64,000 nt of DNA from Pseudomonas sp. F(2018) (GCF_005508865.1 NZ_SCOM01000002.1:868001-932000), one strand, 5' to 3'; counted from the stretch's first letter, positions 27,103-36,433 are shown. Translations and numbers: made by a program. Notes: generated by a model from the sequence alone, not told the origin.

Positions 27103-29406
27103 ATGGAACAGCAAGCGAAGTACCAGGCCAAAGTACCCTTTGCCAAGGCACGCCTACCCTTGGCCATGGCCTGCGCGCTGGGCGCATTCAGCATGGGTCT
27201 GCATGCCGAAGAAGCCGTACAGCTGGAAGCCACCAATATCAGCGGCGAGCTGGACAGCCCGGTCGGTGAAGACCAGGGCTATGTGGCCAAGAACAGCCGC
27301 AGTGCTACCAAGACCAACACTCCCCTCAATGAAACTCCACGCTCGGTATCTGTCGTTACTCAGCAGGAGATGAAGGATCGCAACGTTCAAACCATCAGCG
27401 ATGCGCTGCGTTATTCGGCTGGCATTCAAGCGGGCTACTTCGGTGAAGACAACAAGCAGGATTGGTTCATCCTGCGCGGCTTCAAACAGGCCAACAACGG
27501 CCTGTTCCAAGACGGCGTGCGTGTTTACTCCAGTGGTTTCTACAGCTGGCAGGTCGACCCCTATATGCTCGAGCGGGTCGAAGTGCTGAAAGGCGCCTCG
27601 TCTGTGCTCTACGGCCAATCCACCCCGGGCGGCATCATTAACCTGCAGAGCAAGCGACCCAATGCCGAGGCCAAGAACGAAGTGGGTGTGCAGTACGGCA
27701 GCTTCGATCGCAAACAGCTGCAGTTCGATGTAGGCGGCAAGCTGGATGAGCAGGGTGATGTGCTGTTCCGCGTAGTCGGGCTGTCTCGCGATACTGGGAC
27801 TCAGGTCGATGATGTAGATGCCGAGCGCCTGCTGCTCGCGCCGTCGATGACCTTCAACTTCAACGACGACACTTCGTTGACTCTGCTGGCCAGCTTCCAG
27901 AAGGACAACTCCGACCCGCAACTGCAATTCCTGCCGGCAGAGGGCACGCTGTACAACGGTGGCAATGGCTATATCGATACCGATACGGCTGTCGGCAATC
28001 CGGACTACGAGAAATTCGACCGTACTCAGTACACCCTGGGTTACGAGCTGAATCACCGATTGAGCGACGCCTGGGACTTCCAGCAGAACTTCCGCTACGG
28101 TCATCTGGATGTCGATCTGCGGCAGATGTACTACGCGGGACACTCGATTGATCTACTTCGTAGCGCGGCATCCAGTCAAGTCGGTGGAGCCACAAGTGGT
28201 CCTGCATTTAATTTCGCATTTGGTGTGGTCAGCGGCCTCTATCCCGACCTGAATGATCCTAGCCGGCAGAAGATCATTCGCGGCTTGACCTATACCGATG
28301 GCCAAGCCGACAACCTGTCGCTGGATAACCGCCTGGTCAACTACTGGAGCGGTGATGCCCTGGAAAGCACCTTCCTGGTGGGCGTGGACTATCAACTACT
28401 GAACATAGACGAAGAGTCCTTTGGCTCTGACCCACTGATTCGTGAGCCGCTCAATGTCTACAACCCCAGCTACGGCGGCGTAAATCTGGTACGGCTGGGT
28501 GCAACAGGACTGAATCCCGTCACCTCGGCCGACCTACAAGATAAGCGCACCCGTGCCGATCAGCTTGGTCTCTATGTACAGGAGCAGCTCAAGGTCGACG
28601 ATCACTGGGTCTTCCTGCTCGGCGGTCGTTACGACAATGCCCGTTCCGATATCGACAACCGTACCACCGATGTACACAAGAACATTCGCGACGAGGAGTT
28701 CACTTGGACCGCAGGCTCTGCTTACGTTGCAGATAACGGCCTGACTCCTTACGTCAGCTACTCCGAATTCTTCCTGCCAGTTACCGAAATCAACCCTACC
28801 ACTGGCGATCCCTATAAGCCGGAGAGCGGCGACCAGAAGGAAATCGGCCTGAAGTACCAGCCGGAAGGGTTCGATGGCTCCTTCAACCTGGCGCTGTTCG
28901 AGCTGACCCAGCAAAACGTGCGTAAAACCGAAACCGGCAATATCCGCACCCAGTTGGGAGAGGTTCGCAGTCGAGGCATTGAGCTGGAAGCTGCTGCCGA
29001 AGTGATCGATAACCTGAGTTTGGTAGGTTCTGTCACTCTGCTGGATGCAGAGACGACCAAGACAACAAATCGCTCCCAGGCTGAAAAAGGTAAAACCCCA
29101 TCGCAGGTCGCCGATCGTTTGGCTTCGCTCTGGGCGACCTATCGCTTCAGCGACGGTTTGCTAAATGGTTTCGCCATCGGCGCAGGTGCTCGCTATACCG
29201 GTGAAAGCTACGGCGACAACACCGAGACCCTGGAAGTGCCTTCCTACACCGTGTACGACGCCATGGTCAGCTACAAGCTGCAGGAGGTGACGTTCCAGGT
29301 GAACGCCAACAACCTCACCGATAAAGAATACGTGGCTACCTGCGATTCCTTCTGCTGGTACGGCAACCGTCGCAACGTCATCGCCAGTGTGAGTTATGAC
29401 TTCTAA
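27103..29406 (+). CDS. TonB-dependent ferric-siderophore receptor
   Basis: This is an outer-membrane receptor of 767 aa. A signal peptide ends near GLHA/EEAVQLEA. The plug domain begins almost at once (LNETPRSVSVVTQQEM, then WFILRGF, VEVLKGASSVLYGQSTPGGIINLQSKRP), and the 22-strand barrel ends in the typical SYDF. There is no N-terminal STN signalling domain, so it is a plain FhuA-type transporter, not a FecA/FpvA type transducer. That agrees with the lack of a FecR gene. The ATG at 27103 has GGGGAG six bases upstream; GTG and TTG codons just before it are less likely. The cognate ligand is presumably the siderophore made by the neighbouring NRPSs. Confidence 0.92.
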   Translation: MEQQAKYQAKVPFAKARLPLAMACALGAFSMGLHAEEAVQLEATNISGELDSPVGEDQGYVAKNSRSATKTNTPLNETPRSVSVVTQQEMKDRNVQTISDALRYSAGIQAGYFGEDNKQDWFILRGFKQANNGLFQDGVRVYSSGFYSWQVDPYMLERVEVLKGASSVLYGQSTPGGIINLQSKRPNAEAKNEVGVQYGSFDRKQLQFDVGGKLDEQGDVLFRVVGLSRDTGTQVDDVDAERLLLAPSMTFNFNDDTSLTLLASFQKDNSDPQLQFLPAEGTLYNGGNGYIDTDTAVGNPDYEKFDRTQYTLGYELNHRLSDAWDFQQNFRYGHLDVDLRQMYYAGHSIDLLRSAASSQVGGATSGPAFNFAFGVVSGLYPDLNDPSRQKIIRGLTYTDGQADNLSLDNRLVNYWSGDALESTFLVGVDYQLLNIDEESFGSDPLIREPLNVYNPSYGGVNLVRLGATGLNPVTSADLQDKRTRADQLGLYVQEQLKVDDHWVFLLGGRYDNARSDIDNRTTDVHKNIRDEEFTWTAGSAYVADNGLTPYVSYSEFFLPVTEINPTTGDPYKPESGDQKEIGLKYQPEGFDGSFNLALFELTQQNVRKTETGNIRTQLGEVRSRGIELEAAAEVIDNLSLVGSVTLLDAETTKTTNRSQAEKGKTPSQVADRLASLWATYRFSDGLLNGFAIGAGARYTGESYGDNTETLEVPSYTVYDAMVSYKLQEVTFQVNANNLTDKEYVATCDSFCWYGNRRNVIASVSYDF

Positions 29407-30394
29407 GCCACTGCAACAACTGCTGCTGCCTTCCGGGCAGCGGCTGGTCGCCCGCGACGACGGCACCAGCCTGGCCCTGCACCTGGACGAGCGCGCGCTG
29501 CTACGCGCCCGTCGCCAGGGCGAGCTGCTGGTTCCGCTGGAGCTGGCCGTCGAGCAACAGGCCGAGGCTCTGTGGCTGCTGGCCTATTGGTGCTTTGCCA
29601 GTGATCCGGCGCTGCAGGTGCTGCGTCTGCAACTGGAGAGCATCGACCCGCAGCTGCGGAACAGCGGCCTGCTGGTGAGCGAAGGCGATAGCCTGCGCAT
29701 CGAGCGCTCGCTGTTCTGGCAATTGCCGGGGCCGTTCCTGCGCAATACCGGCAGCGCCGGCTATCCGCAGCAGATGGTCATGCATGCCACCGGCCGCCGC
29801 CATCCGCGCCGTGCGCCCAAGCCGCAGGGCGAGGTGTATCGACGTTTCGATGCCAATCTGGGCGCCTGGATTTCCCTGCGCACCCTGGACATCGACAGCG
29901 ACCTCGAGCGCTTCAACCGCTGGCAGAACAGCGCCCGCGTGGCTGCGTTCTGGCAGGAGGAGGGCGACCTGACCAAGCATCGTCGCTACCTGGAGGAGCT
30001 GGCCGCGGACCCGCGCGTGCTGACCCTCATCGGCTGCTTCGACGATGAGCCGTTCGCCTACTACGAAGCCTACTGGGCCAAGGAAGACCGCATCGCGCCG
30101 TTCTACGACGTGGCGGACTACGACCGCGGCATCCACATGCTGGTCGGCGAAGAGAGCCATCGCGGCCCGCACAAGGTGGCCAGCTGGCTGAGCGCGCTGA
30201 CCCACTACCTGTTCCTCGACGATCCGCGTACCCAGCGGGTGGTCGCCGAGCCCCGTGCCGACAACGCCAAGATGATTGGCCACATGCAGGCACAGGGTTA
30301 CCACAAGGCGAAGGAATTCGATTTCCCGCACAAGCGCGCGGCACTCATGGTGCAGTCGCGTGAGGTGTTCTTCGAACGCTGCCGCCTGGCATAG
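29396..30394 (+). CDS. Hydroxyornithine N5-acyltransferase (IucB/RhbD type GNAT)
   Basis: This is a siderophore N-acyltransferase of 332 aa. An N-terminal extension of about 150 residues precedes a GNAT domain of the IucB/AlcB/VbsA type (YRRFDANLGAWISLRTLDIDSDLERFNRWQNSARVAAFW; YYEAYWAKEDRIAPFYDVADYDRGIHMLVGE; RVVAEPRADNAKMIGHMQAQGY). The Trp-Asp rich motif and the acyl-CoA-binding segment are typical. It should acylate N5-hydroxyornithine to the hydroxamate, most likely with acetyl-CoA since no formyltransferase gene lies in the locus; the acyl group is an inference. The start overlaps the receptor stop by 11 bases, so the genes are coupled. Confidence 0.88.
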   Translation: MTSKPLQQLLLPSGQRLVARDDGTSLALHLDERALLRARRQGELLVPLELAVEQQAEALWLLAYWCFASDPALQVLRLQLESIDPQLRNSGLLVSEGDSLRIERSLFWQLPGPFLRNTGSAGYPQQMVMHATGRRHPRRAPKPQGEVYRRFDANLGAWISLRTLDIDSDLERFNRWQNSARVAAFWQEEGDLTKHRRYLEELAADPRVLTLIGCFDDEPFAYYEAYWAKEDRIAPFYDVADYDRGIHMLVGEESHRGPHKVASWLSALTHYLFLDDPRTQRVVAEPRADNAKMIGHMQAQGYHKAKEFDFPHKRAALMVQSREVFFERCRLA

Positions 30395-30400
30395 CAGTAG

Positions 30401-30420
30401 GTCCACGGCTGACCGTGGGC
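30401..30420 (+). terminator. Hairpin after the acyltransferase gene
   Basis: GTCCACGG-CTGA-CCGTGGGC forms an 8-bp stem (one G-T pair) six bases after the stop, followed by CCATAGAACAAAA. There is no U tract, so it may be only a weak terminator or RNA-end stabiliser. I found no TAAAT-N16-CGT box in the remaining gap to 30541. Confidence 0.4.
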
Positions 30421-30541
30421 CCATAGAACAAAAGAGCCGCGCCCGAGCGTGGCCGTGAACTGATGAGGTTGGGCGAGGCGAGCGCCTCCAGAGGCTGACT
30501 TGGCCTTCACACGAACCATCCGCAGAGGATCGGGGCCTGAC

Positions 30542-31837
30542 ATGAGCATAGAAACACTGGAATACGATGTGATCGGGCTGGGCTTCGGGCCCGCCAACCT
30601 GGCCATTGCGGTGGCCCTGGATGAAGACCGTCGGGTGCGCGAGCACGGACTGCGCTACTGCTTCCTGGAAAAGAAACCGGCCTTCGAGTGGCACGGCGGC
30701 ATGCTGCTGGAAGACAGCCGCATGCAGATTTCCTTCCTCAAGGATCTGGCCACCCTGCGCAATCCGTCCAGCCGCTACACCTTCGTCAGCTACCTGCACG
30801 AGAAGCGCCGGCTGGAAGCCTTCATCAATATCAGCACCTTCACGCCGTCGCGCCTGGAGTACAACGACTACCTGGGCTGGGCCGCCGCCCAGTTCAGTGA
30901 TCGCGTGCACTACGGCGAAGAGGTCATCGGTGTCGAACCGGTGCTCGATGGCGGCGACGTGACCCGGGTCAAGGTGATCTCGCGCCTGGCCGACGGCCGC
31001 ACCCGTGCGCGCATCACCCGCAACCTGGTGGTCAGCATCGGCGGCGAACCTGTGGTGCCCGAGGCGTTTCGTCCGCTCAAGGGCGACGCGCGGGTGATGC
31101 ATTCGTCCAGCTATCTGGAGCGCATTCAGGCCTGCGGCGAACCCAAGCGCCTGGCGGTGGTCGGCTCCGGGCAGAGTGCGGCGGAGATCTTCAGCGATCT
31201 GTGCGGCCGCTACCCGAGCGCCGAGGTCTCGCTGGTGATGCGCAGCCAGGCCCTGCGCCCGGCGGACGACAGCCCGTTCATCAACGAGATCTTCGATCCG
31301 TCCTACACCGACGTGGTCTACGGCCAATCGCCGGAGGAGCGCGAGGCGTTCATCCAGGCCAACGCCCAGACCAACTACTCGGTGGTCAACCTGGACCTGA
31401 TCGAGAGCATCTATCACCGCCTGTACCTGCAGAAGGTCACCGGCCACGCGCCGCACAACCTGCTGCCGCAGCGCAATATCGAGGCCGTGCAGGCCGGCGA
31501 CGCGGGCATTCGCCTGACCCTGAGCGGGCCGGAAGGCGTGGAAGATCGCCTGTACGATGCCGTAGTCTTGGCCACCGGCTATCGTCGTGACGGCTACAAG
31601 CGCCTGCTGGGCGGATTGGCCGAGCATCTGGGCGAAGGCGTCGAACGCGACTATCGTCTGTGCTGCCAGCCGCAGATGACTGCCGGTATCTACCTGCAGG
31701 GTTGTTGCGAGGCCAGCCATGGTCTGAGCGACACGCTGCTGTCGGTGCTGGCCATACGTTCACAGGAAGTGGTCGATGCGCTGATGGACAGCCTTCAACA
31801 GCGCCAATCAGCAGGAGTCGCCAGCGCATGTGCTTGA
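30542..31837 (+). CDS. pvdA: L-ornithine N5-monooxygenase (PvdA family)
   Basis: This is a flavin-dependent hydroxylase of 431 aa that makes N5-hydroxyornithine, the first step of hydroxamate synthesis. An FAD-binding motif GLGFGPANLAIAVAL lies near the N-terminus. Further family signatures are FLEKKPAFEWHGGMLLEDSRMQ, the NADPH site VVGSGQSAAEIF, the substrate-loop NEIFDPSYTDVVY and a C-terminal ATGY. I use ATG 30542; an in-frame codon at 30500 would add 14 residues that do not look like the family. It supplies precursor for three of the four NRPS modules. It could be expressed by read-through from the receptor promoter or from its own, which I did not find. Confidence 0.93.
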   Translation: MSIETLEYDVIGLGFGPANLAIAVALDEDRRVREHGLRYCFLEKKPAFEWHGGMLLEDSRMQISFLKDLATLRNPSSRYTFVSYLHEKRRLEAFINISTFTPSRLEYNDYLGWAAAQFSDRVHYGEEVIGVEPVLDGGDVTRVKVISRLADGRTRARITRNLVVSIGGEPVVPEAFRPLKGDARVMHSSSYLERIQACGEPKRLAVVGSGQSAAEIFSDLCGRYPSAEVSLVMRSQALRPADDSPFINEIFDPSYTDVVYGQSPEEREAFIQANAQTNYSVVNLDLIESIYHRLYLQKVTGHAPHNLLPQRNIEAVQAGDAGIRLTLSGPEGVEDRLYDAVVLATGYRRDGYKRLLGGLAEHLGEGVERDYRLCCQPQMTAGIYLQGCCEASHGLSDTLLSVLAIRSQEVVDALMDSLQQRQSAGVASACA

Positions 31838-31853
31838 CCCAGGCGGGGGGCCG

Positions 31854-32603
31854 ATGATCCCGGCCATTGCCCCGCTGTTCCAAGGGCCCTTTGCCCACTA
31901 CCGCGATGTTCTCACCCTTGCGGATGACCCACGCCCGGCACTGTCCGGGCGTGAGTTCGTCAGCCCCGAGCGTCTGGAAGAACAGATGCTGCGCTTCGGC
32001 CCCGAGCATGCCGAGGGCGATCGACGGGCGCTGATGTCGCTATGGTCCAAGTACTACTTCCTGCGCCTGATTCCGCCGGTGCTGGCGGCAGGGCTGATCC
32101 TCAACTGGCGCCTGCCGCTGGATTTCGACGAGATCCAGGTGGTGGTCGGCGCCGACGGCCTGCCGGAGGCCTTCAAGCTGCCGCATGCCGGCGAGCGCTG
32201 GAGCACGGCGCCGGCCAATGGCTTCGAACGCTTCGCGGGATTGCTCGACGACAACCTGCTGCCCTTCATCGACGCCCTGCGCGCGCATCGCAAGATCGCC
32301 GCGCGAGTGCTGTGGAGTAACGCTGGCAACTACTTCGAATGGTTCATGTCGACCCTCGGCGGCCTGCCGTTCCCCAAACCGATGCTGGCCCAGGGTTTCG
32401 AAGTGCTGGAAAGCAAGCTGCGCCCGGATGGCAGCCGCAATCCGCTGTGCGAGCCGGTGATCTACGTGCCCCAGGGCGAGGGCTGCGCGCCCTGGCGCCA
32501 GCGCAAGCTGTGCTGCATTCGCAACGAGCTGGGCATGGAGATGTGCGACAACTGCCCGTTGCTGGAAGAGCCGCCGGCGGAAGGGACTGCAGTACTGGAT
32601 TGA
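31854..32603 (+). CDS. fhuF: Siderophore-iron reductase, FhuF family
   Basis: This is a cytoplasmic ferric-siderophore reductase of 249 aa. Its C-terminus has KLCCIRNELGMEMCDNCPL with Cys at 220, 221, 231 and 234, the [2Fe-2S]-binding CC-x(n)-C-x2-C arrangement of FhuF. The N-terminal part carries LWSKYYFLRLIPPVLAA as in the family. It would reduce the imported ferric-hydroxamate complex and free Fe(II). It follows the hydroxylase by 16 bases; ATG 31854 with a GGCGGGGGG stretch upstream is preferred over GTG 31830. It is the last rightward gene of the locus and faces the importer genes. Confidence 0.9.
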   Translation: MIPAIAPLFQGPFAHYRDVLTLADDPRPALSGREFVSPERLEEQMLRFGPEHAEGDRRALMSLWSKYYFLRLIPPVLAAGLILNWRLPLDFDEIQVVVGADGLPEAFKLPHAGERWSTAPANGFERFAGLLDDNLLPFIDALRAHRKIAARVLWSNAGNYFEWFMSTLGGLPFPKPMLAQGFEVLESKLRPDGSRNPLCEPVIYVPQGEGCAPWRQRKLCCIRNELGMEMCDNCPLLEEPPAEGTAVLD

Positions 32604-32697
32604 GGGCTGCGTTGGGTTGCTCGCCTCGCAGGTAGACAGCTTTGGTCTGCTCTGCTGCCTGCTGCGAGTACCTTCTGGGAGATAGTGAATGCCTTTG

Positions 32698-32722
32698 GTG
32701 TACTGCCTTCGGCGAGTACACC
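32698..32722. repeat. Palindromic intergenic element between convergent genes (first)
   Basis: GGTGTACT-N9-AGTACACC is a perfect 8-bp inverted repeat in the 193-base gap between the convergent fhuF and fhuB genes. Together with the next palindrome it resembles REP-like elements common in Pseudomonas, and it may act as a two-way terminator. Confidence 0.6.
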
Positions 32723-32754
32723 CTACGGGTAAGCGGCGGCGCTGCTCCGCGTAG

Positions 32755-32786
32755 GGTGGGCTCAGGAGCGCAGCGAACAGCCCACC
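32755..32786. repeat. Palindromic intergenic element between convergent genes (second)
   Basis: GGTGGGCT-N16-AGCCCACC is a perfect 8-bp inverted repeat, preceded by CGTAGG, of the GTAGGGTGGGC kind often seen between Pseudomonas genes. It ends ten bases from the fhuB stop. Confidence 0.6.
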
Positions 32787-32796
32787 AGCAAGCCCC

Positions 32797-34812
32797 TCAG
32801 CGCCGATACAGACACAGCATGAAGTAGGCCCCACCCAGCAGCGACGCCAGCAGCCCCGCCGGCAGCTGCGCCGGGAACAGCACCGTGCGCCCCAGCCAAT
32901 CCGCCGCCACCATCACCAGCGCACCGAGCAATGCCGCACCGAGCATCTGCGGCACGGCGCGAGCCAAGCCGAGCAGGCGGGCCAGGTGTGGCGCCAGCAG
33001 GCCGATAAAGCTCAGCGGCCCGACGATCAGGGTGGCGCCGGCCGTCAACAGTGAGGCCAGCAGCAACAGCACGAAGCGGCTGCGTCCCAGCGGCACACCC
33101 AGAGCACGCGGCGTGCCATCGCCCAGCGGCAGCAGCTCCAGCCAGCGCCCGAAAGGCAGCGCCGCGATCAGCAGCACCAGGCTGCAGACCAGCACCCAGA
33201 CCGCCATCTGCGGGCCGACGAAGTAGGTCGAGCCGGACATCCAGCCCAGCAGGTTCTGTCCGCGCGGATCGCCGCCGGCCAGCAGGATCACCTGCAGGGC
33301 GTCGAACAGCGCGGTGATGCTGATGCCGATCAGCAGCACCCGCTCGGGCGCGAAACCGGAGCGCCGCGACAGGCCGAGCAGCAGCAGAAGGGTCAGCCCT
33401 GCGCCCAGGCCACCCAGCACCATTTGGGCCAAAGGACCTGAGTAAGGCAGCAGGAACAGCAGGGCGATCAGGCCCAGGGCGGCGCCGGCGCTGATGCCAA
33501 GCACCTCGGGACTGGACATCGGGTTGCCGGTCAGGCGCTGTATCATGCAGCCGGCCAGGGCCAGCATGCAGCCGGCGGCAGCGGCGGCCATCACCCGCGG
33601 CCAGCGCCAGTCGAGCAGGGTGGCGTCGCTCAGGGTCCACTGCCAACCATCCAGGCCGCGACCCAGGCCAAGGGCGATCAGCAGTGCGCAGACCAGTACC
33701 ACGCTCAGCGGCAGCAGGCGTCTGGCCGGGAAGGGATGACGGCTGAAGTGATGACCGTCACCGCTGTGCGGTTGAGCACCGGCCAAGCGCAGGCGTGGCA
33801 GCAGCCAGAGCAGCAACGGCGCGCCGAGCAGCGCGGTGGCGGCGCCGGTGGGCACCAGCTCGGCCAGGTTGCCGGCCAGGCGCTGGATGCCCAGATCGGT
33901 GACGCTCAGCAACAGACCGCCGAGCAGCGGAGCCCAGCGCAGGCGCTGGGCGAAGGTACGGGCACCGAGCAGGCGCACCAAGGCCGGCGCGGCCAGGCCG
34001 ATAAAGCCGATCACGCCCACCGTGCTGACCACGCAGGCGGCCAGGTACACGGACAGGGTCAGGGTGACGAAGCGCAGGAAGCGCAGGGGCACGCCCAGAC
34101 TCTTCACGCCGCTGTCGTCCAGCTCCAGCAGGGCCAGCGGGCGCAACAGCGGCAGCAGGAGCAGCATGCCGACCGCCAGGCGCGGCAGGAGGAACTGCAC
34201 GCCGCTCCAGCTGTTCTGGCTGAGCGAGCCGGAGCCCCAGATGAATACCGCATTGAGGTCCTGCTGCTGGACCAGCATCAGGGTCACGTTGAGCGCACTG
34301 AGATACAGCGTCACCACCAGGCCGGCGAGGATCAGCGTCAGCGGCGCCAGGCCACGCCGCCAGGCCAGGGCGAACACCAGCAGCGAGGCCAGGCCACCGC
34401 CGGCCAGGGCCACCCATTCGCGGCCGAAATCCAGCAGCCAGGGCGCCCACAGGGTGGCCACCAGCAGGCCGAGCTGGGCGCCACTGGCCACACCGAGGGT
34501 GGTCGGCGAGGCCAGCGGATTGCGCAGGACCTGCTGCATCAGCGTGCCGGCCAGGGCCAGCACGGCGCCGCACAGCAGGGCCATGCACAGGCGCGGCAAC
34601 CAGCTGAAGTGCAGGATCAGATGCGCCATGTCGCCGTCTTGCGGGGCGAACATGGCCTGCAGCCATTGCCCGCTCGGCAGGCGCTGGCCGAGGTCGGCGA
34701 AGGCCAGGCCAAGCGTCAGGATCAGCAGCACGCCACATAGCCAGGCCGGGTGGCTGGAGAAGCCGCGGCGGGTACGCACGGGCAGCGGCCCCTGAGCCAA
34801 CAGATCACTCAT
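32797..34812 (-). CDS. fhuB: Fused ferric-hydroxamate permease FhuB
   Basis: This is an inner-membrane permease of 671 aa made of two FecCD/BtuC-type halves in tandem, the FhuB arrangement. Each half carries the family motifs (LAGTLMQQVLRNPLASPTTLGVASGA in the first, LAGCMIQRLTGNPMSSPEVLGISAGA in the second) and VGVIGFIGLAAPALVR / VGPLSFIGLLAPHLAR, which contact the ATPase. About 20 hydrophobic helices are expected. I use ATG 34812, overlapping the fhuD stop by four bases, rather than the longer frame starting at 34890. Confidence 0.93.
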   Translation of the reverse strand: MSDLLAQGPLPVRTRRGFSSHPAWLCGVLLILTLGLAFADLGQRLPSGQWLQAMFAPQDGDMAHLILHFSWLPRLCMALLCGAVLALAGTLMQQVLRNPLASPTTLGVASGAQLGLLVATLWAPWLLDFGREWVALAGGGLASLLVFALAWRRGLAPLTLILAGLVVTLYLSALNVTLMLVQQQDLNAVFIWGSGSLSQNSWSGVQFLLPRLAVGMLLLLPLLRPLALLELDDSGVKSLGVPLRFLRFVTLTLSVYLAACVVSTVGVIGFIGLAAPALVRLLGARTFAQRLRWAPLLGGLLLSVTDLGIQRLAGNLAELVPTGAATALLGAPLLLWLLPRLRLAGAQPHSGDGHHFSRHPFPARRLLPLSVVLVCALLIALGLGRGLDGWQWTLSDATLLDWRWPRVMAAAAAGCMLALAGCMIQRLTGNPMSSPEVLGISAGAALGLIALLFLLPYSGPLAQMVLGGLGAGLTLLLLLGLSRRSGFAPERVLLIGISITALFDALQVILLAGGDPRGQNLLGWMSGSTYFVGPQMAVWVLVCSLVLLIAALPFGRWLELLPLGDGTPRALGVPLGRSRFVLLLLASLLTAGATLIVGPLSFIGLLAPHLARLLGLARAVPQMLGAALLGALVMVAADWLGRTVLFPAQLPAGLLASLLGGAYFMLCLYRR

Positions 34813-35666
34813 TGCACGCTCTCCGGCGCCAGACGCGCTTCCAGCAGATTGGCGAAGCGTTCGGCGGCCATCAGGCCGTTGAAGCTCCATACCGGCGGCA
34901 GGTCATACAGGCGCCCCGCACGCACGGCCGGCAGCTGGTTCCACAGGGCGCTGGCAGCCAGGCCTTCCTGTACGCCGGGCGGCATGGGCTTCAGGTAGAG
35001 CAGGGCGGCCTCGGGAGTCTCCGCCAGGCGGTCGATGCCCTGCTGGCTGAAGCCCCAGTAGTTGGTCGGGCCCTGCCAGGCGTTGCGCAGGCCGACCCGG
35101 TCCAGCACGCCCTGGTAGATGCTCTGCTTGCCGAACAGGCGCACATGGCGCTGGTCGAGGAAGGTCATCACATAGAAGGGCGGTAATGCCTGCGAAGCCA
35201 GGCGCTCCTTGACTCGGACCATGGTGCTGTCGATGCGCGCGATCATCGCTTCGCCTTCGCTCTGCCGGTCAAGCAGCTCGGCCAGCTCGCGGGTCACCCG
35301 CTGGGCACCGACATAGGCCTCGGCTTCGGGGGTATAGATGGCCAGCGTGTGCACCGGTGCCACTCGCTCCAGCTGCGCGCGGCTGGCGGCGAACTGCGGG
35401 GTGATCAGGATCATGTCCGGCTTGAGCTGGCTGAGCAGCTCCAGATTGGGCTCGATGCGCAGGCCGAGGTCGACCACCTGCTCAGGCAGTTCGGGGGCCT
35501 GCACCCAGCGCCGGTAGCCTTCGGTCTGCGCCACGGCGATGGGCGTTACGCCCAGGCCGAGCAGGGTTTCGGTCAGGCCCCAGTCGATCACCGCAATGCG
35601 CGGCTGGCGGGTGTCGGCCTGGGCGATTGCCGCCAGCAGGGCGAGCATGCAGAGCAGCCAGCGCAT
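34809..35666 (-). CDS. fhuD: Ferric-hydroxamate substrate-binding protein FhuD
   Basis: This is a periplasmic class III binding protein of 285 aa. A short signal peptide (MRWLLCMLALLAAIAQA) precedes PRIAVIDWGLTETLLGLGVTPIAVAQTEGYRRW, the first lobe; the motif LKPDMILITPQF begins the hinge-near region. It carries the siderophore to FhuB. The ATG overlaps the fhuC stop by one base, and the fhuD stop overlaps fhuB, so the three genes are one coupled operon. The open frame continues far upstream as a shadow of fhuC; the signal peptide fixes the start. Confidence 0.9.
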   Translation of the reverse strand: MRWLLCMLALLAAIAQADTRQPRIAVIDWGLTETLLGLGVTPIAVAQTEGYRRWVQAPELPEQVVDLGLRIEPNLELLSQLKPDMILITPQFAASRAQLERVAPVHTLAIYTPEAEAYVGAQRVTRELAELLDRQSEGEAMIARIDSTMVRVKERLASQALPPFYVMTFLDQRHVRLFGKQSIYQGVLDRVGLRNAWQGPTNYWGFSQQGIDRLAETPEAALLYLKPMPPGVQEGLAASALWNQLPAVRAGRLYDLPPVWSFNGLMAAERFANLLEARLAPESVQ

Positions 35667-36433
35667 CACACCACCACGGCGATGGGTTGCTGGCCGCACG
35701 GGTGGCTGAGCACCTGCATGGGCAGGCCGTAGATGGCCTCCAGGTTGCTGTCGGTCATCAGCTCGGCCGGGCTGCCGTCCAGCAGCAGGCGTCCGCTGTG
35801 CAGGGCGATCAGGCGGTCGCAGTAGCGGCTGGCCATGTTGATATCGTGCAAAACCACTATCACGCTCAGCCCGAGCTGCTGGCTGAGCCGGTGCACCACG
35901 CCGAGCACGTCGACCTGGTGGGCGATGTCGAGGGCCGAGGTCGGCTCGTCCAGCAGCAGGTAGCGGCTGTTCTGTGCCAGCAGCATGGCCAGCCACACGC
36001 GCTGGCGCTCGCCACCGGAGAGGCTGTCGACCATGCGCTCGGCGAAGCGTGAAGTGTCGGTCAGCTCCATGGCCTCGCGCACCTTGGCGTGGTCCTCGCT
36101 GCCGAAGCGACCGAGCAGGCCGTGCCAGGGATAGCGGCCGAAACCGACCAGCTCGCGGGCGGTCAGGCTGTCGGCGGGTGGCAGTTGCTGCGGCAGGTAG
36201 GCGACCTGTTGGGCGAAGTCGCGGTCCTTCCAGTCGGCCAATGGCTTGTCGTCCAGCAGCACGCGCCCGGCGCTGGCCGGTTGCTGGCGGGCCAGCATCT
36301 TCAGCAGGGTGGACTTGCCGGAGCCGTTGTGGCCGATCAGGCCGACCATCTGGCCTTGCGGGATGTCGAGCGACAGCGGATGCAGGAGGGTGCGTTCCGG
36401 CAGGCTGAAACTGACCGCATCGAGTCGGAACAT
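35666..36433 (-). CDS. fhuC: Ferric-hydroxamate import ATPase FhuC
   Basis: This is an ABC ATPase of 255 aa of the iron-siderophore importer class. Walker A is GHNGSGKST, the signature LSGGERQRVWLA, Walker B YLLLDEPTSALD and the switch His VLHDINMA. ATG 36433 is chosen because MFRLDAVSFSLPERTLLHPLSLDIPQGQ is the usual ABC start and AAGGA lies about nine bases upstream. It is first in the leftward fhuC-fhuD-fhuB operon. A Fur-like sequence sits 50 bases upstream. Confidence 0.92.
   Translation of the reverse strand: MFRLDAVSFSLPERTLLHPLSLDIPQGQMVGLIGHNGSGKSTLLKMLARQQPASAGRVLLDDKPLADWKDRDFAQQVAYLPQQLPPADSLTARELVGFGRYPWHGLLGRFGSEDHAKVREAMELTDTSRFAERMVDSLSGGERQRVWLAMLLAQNSRYLLLDEPTSALDIAHQVDVLGVVHRLSQQLGLSVIVVLHDINMASRYCDRLIALHSGRLLLDGSPAELMTDSNLEAIYGLPMQVLSHPCGQQPIAVVV

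Noticed and set aside
30395-30541. An IS-box promoter in front of pvdA
   Set aside because: Both CGT triplets in the gap were tested at 16-base spacing and the upstream pentamers (AACAA, AGAGC) do not fit TAAAT.
7424-36433. A pyoverdine locus
   Set aside because: No chromophore genes (PvdL, PvdP, PvdQ), no diaminobutyrate aminotransferase and no formyltransferase; the receptor lacks the FpvA signalling domain. Only the sigma factor, exporter and hydroxylase resemble the pyoverdine set.
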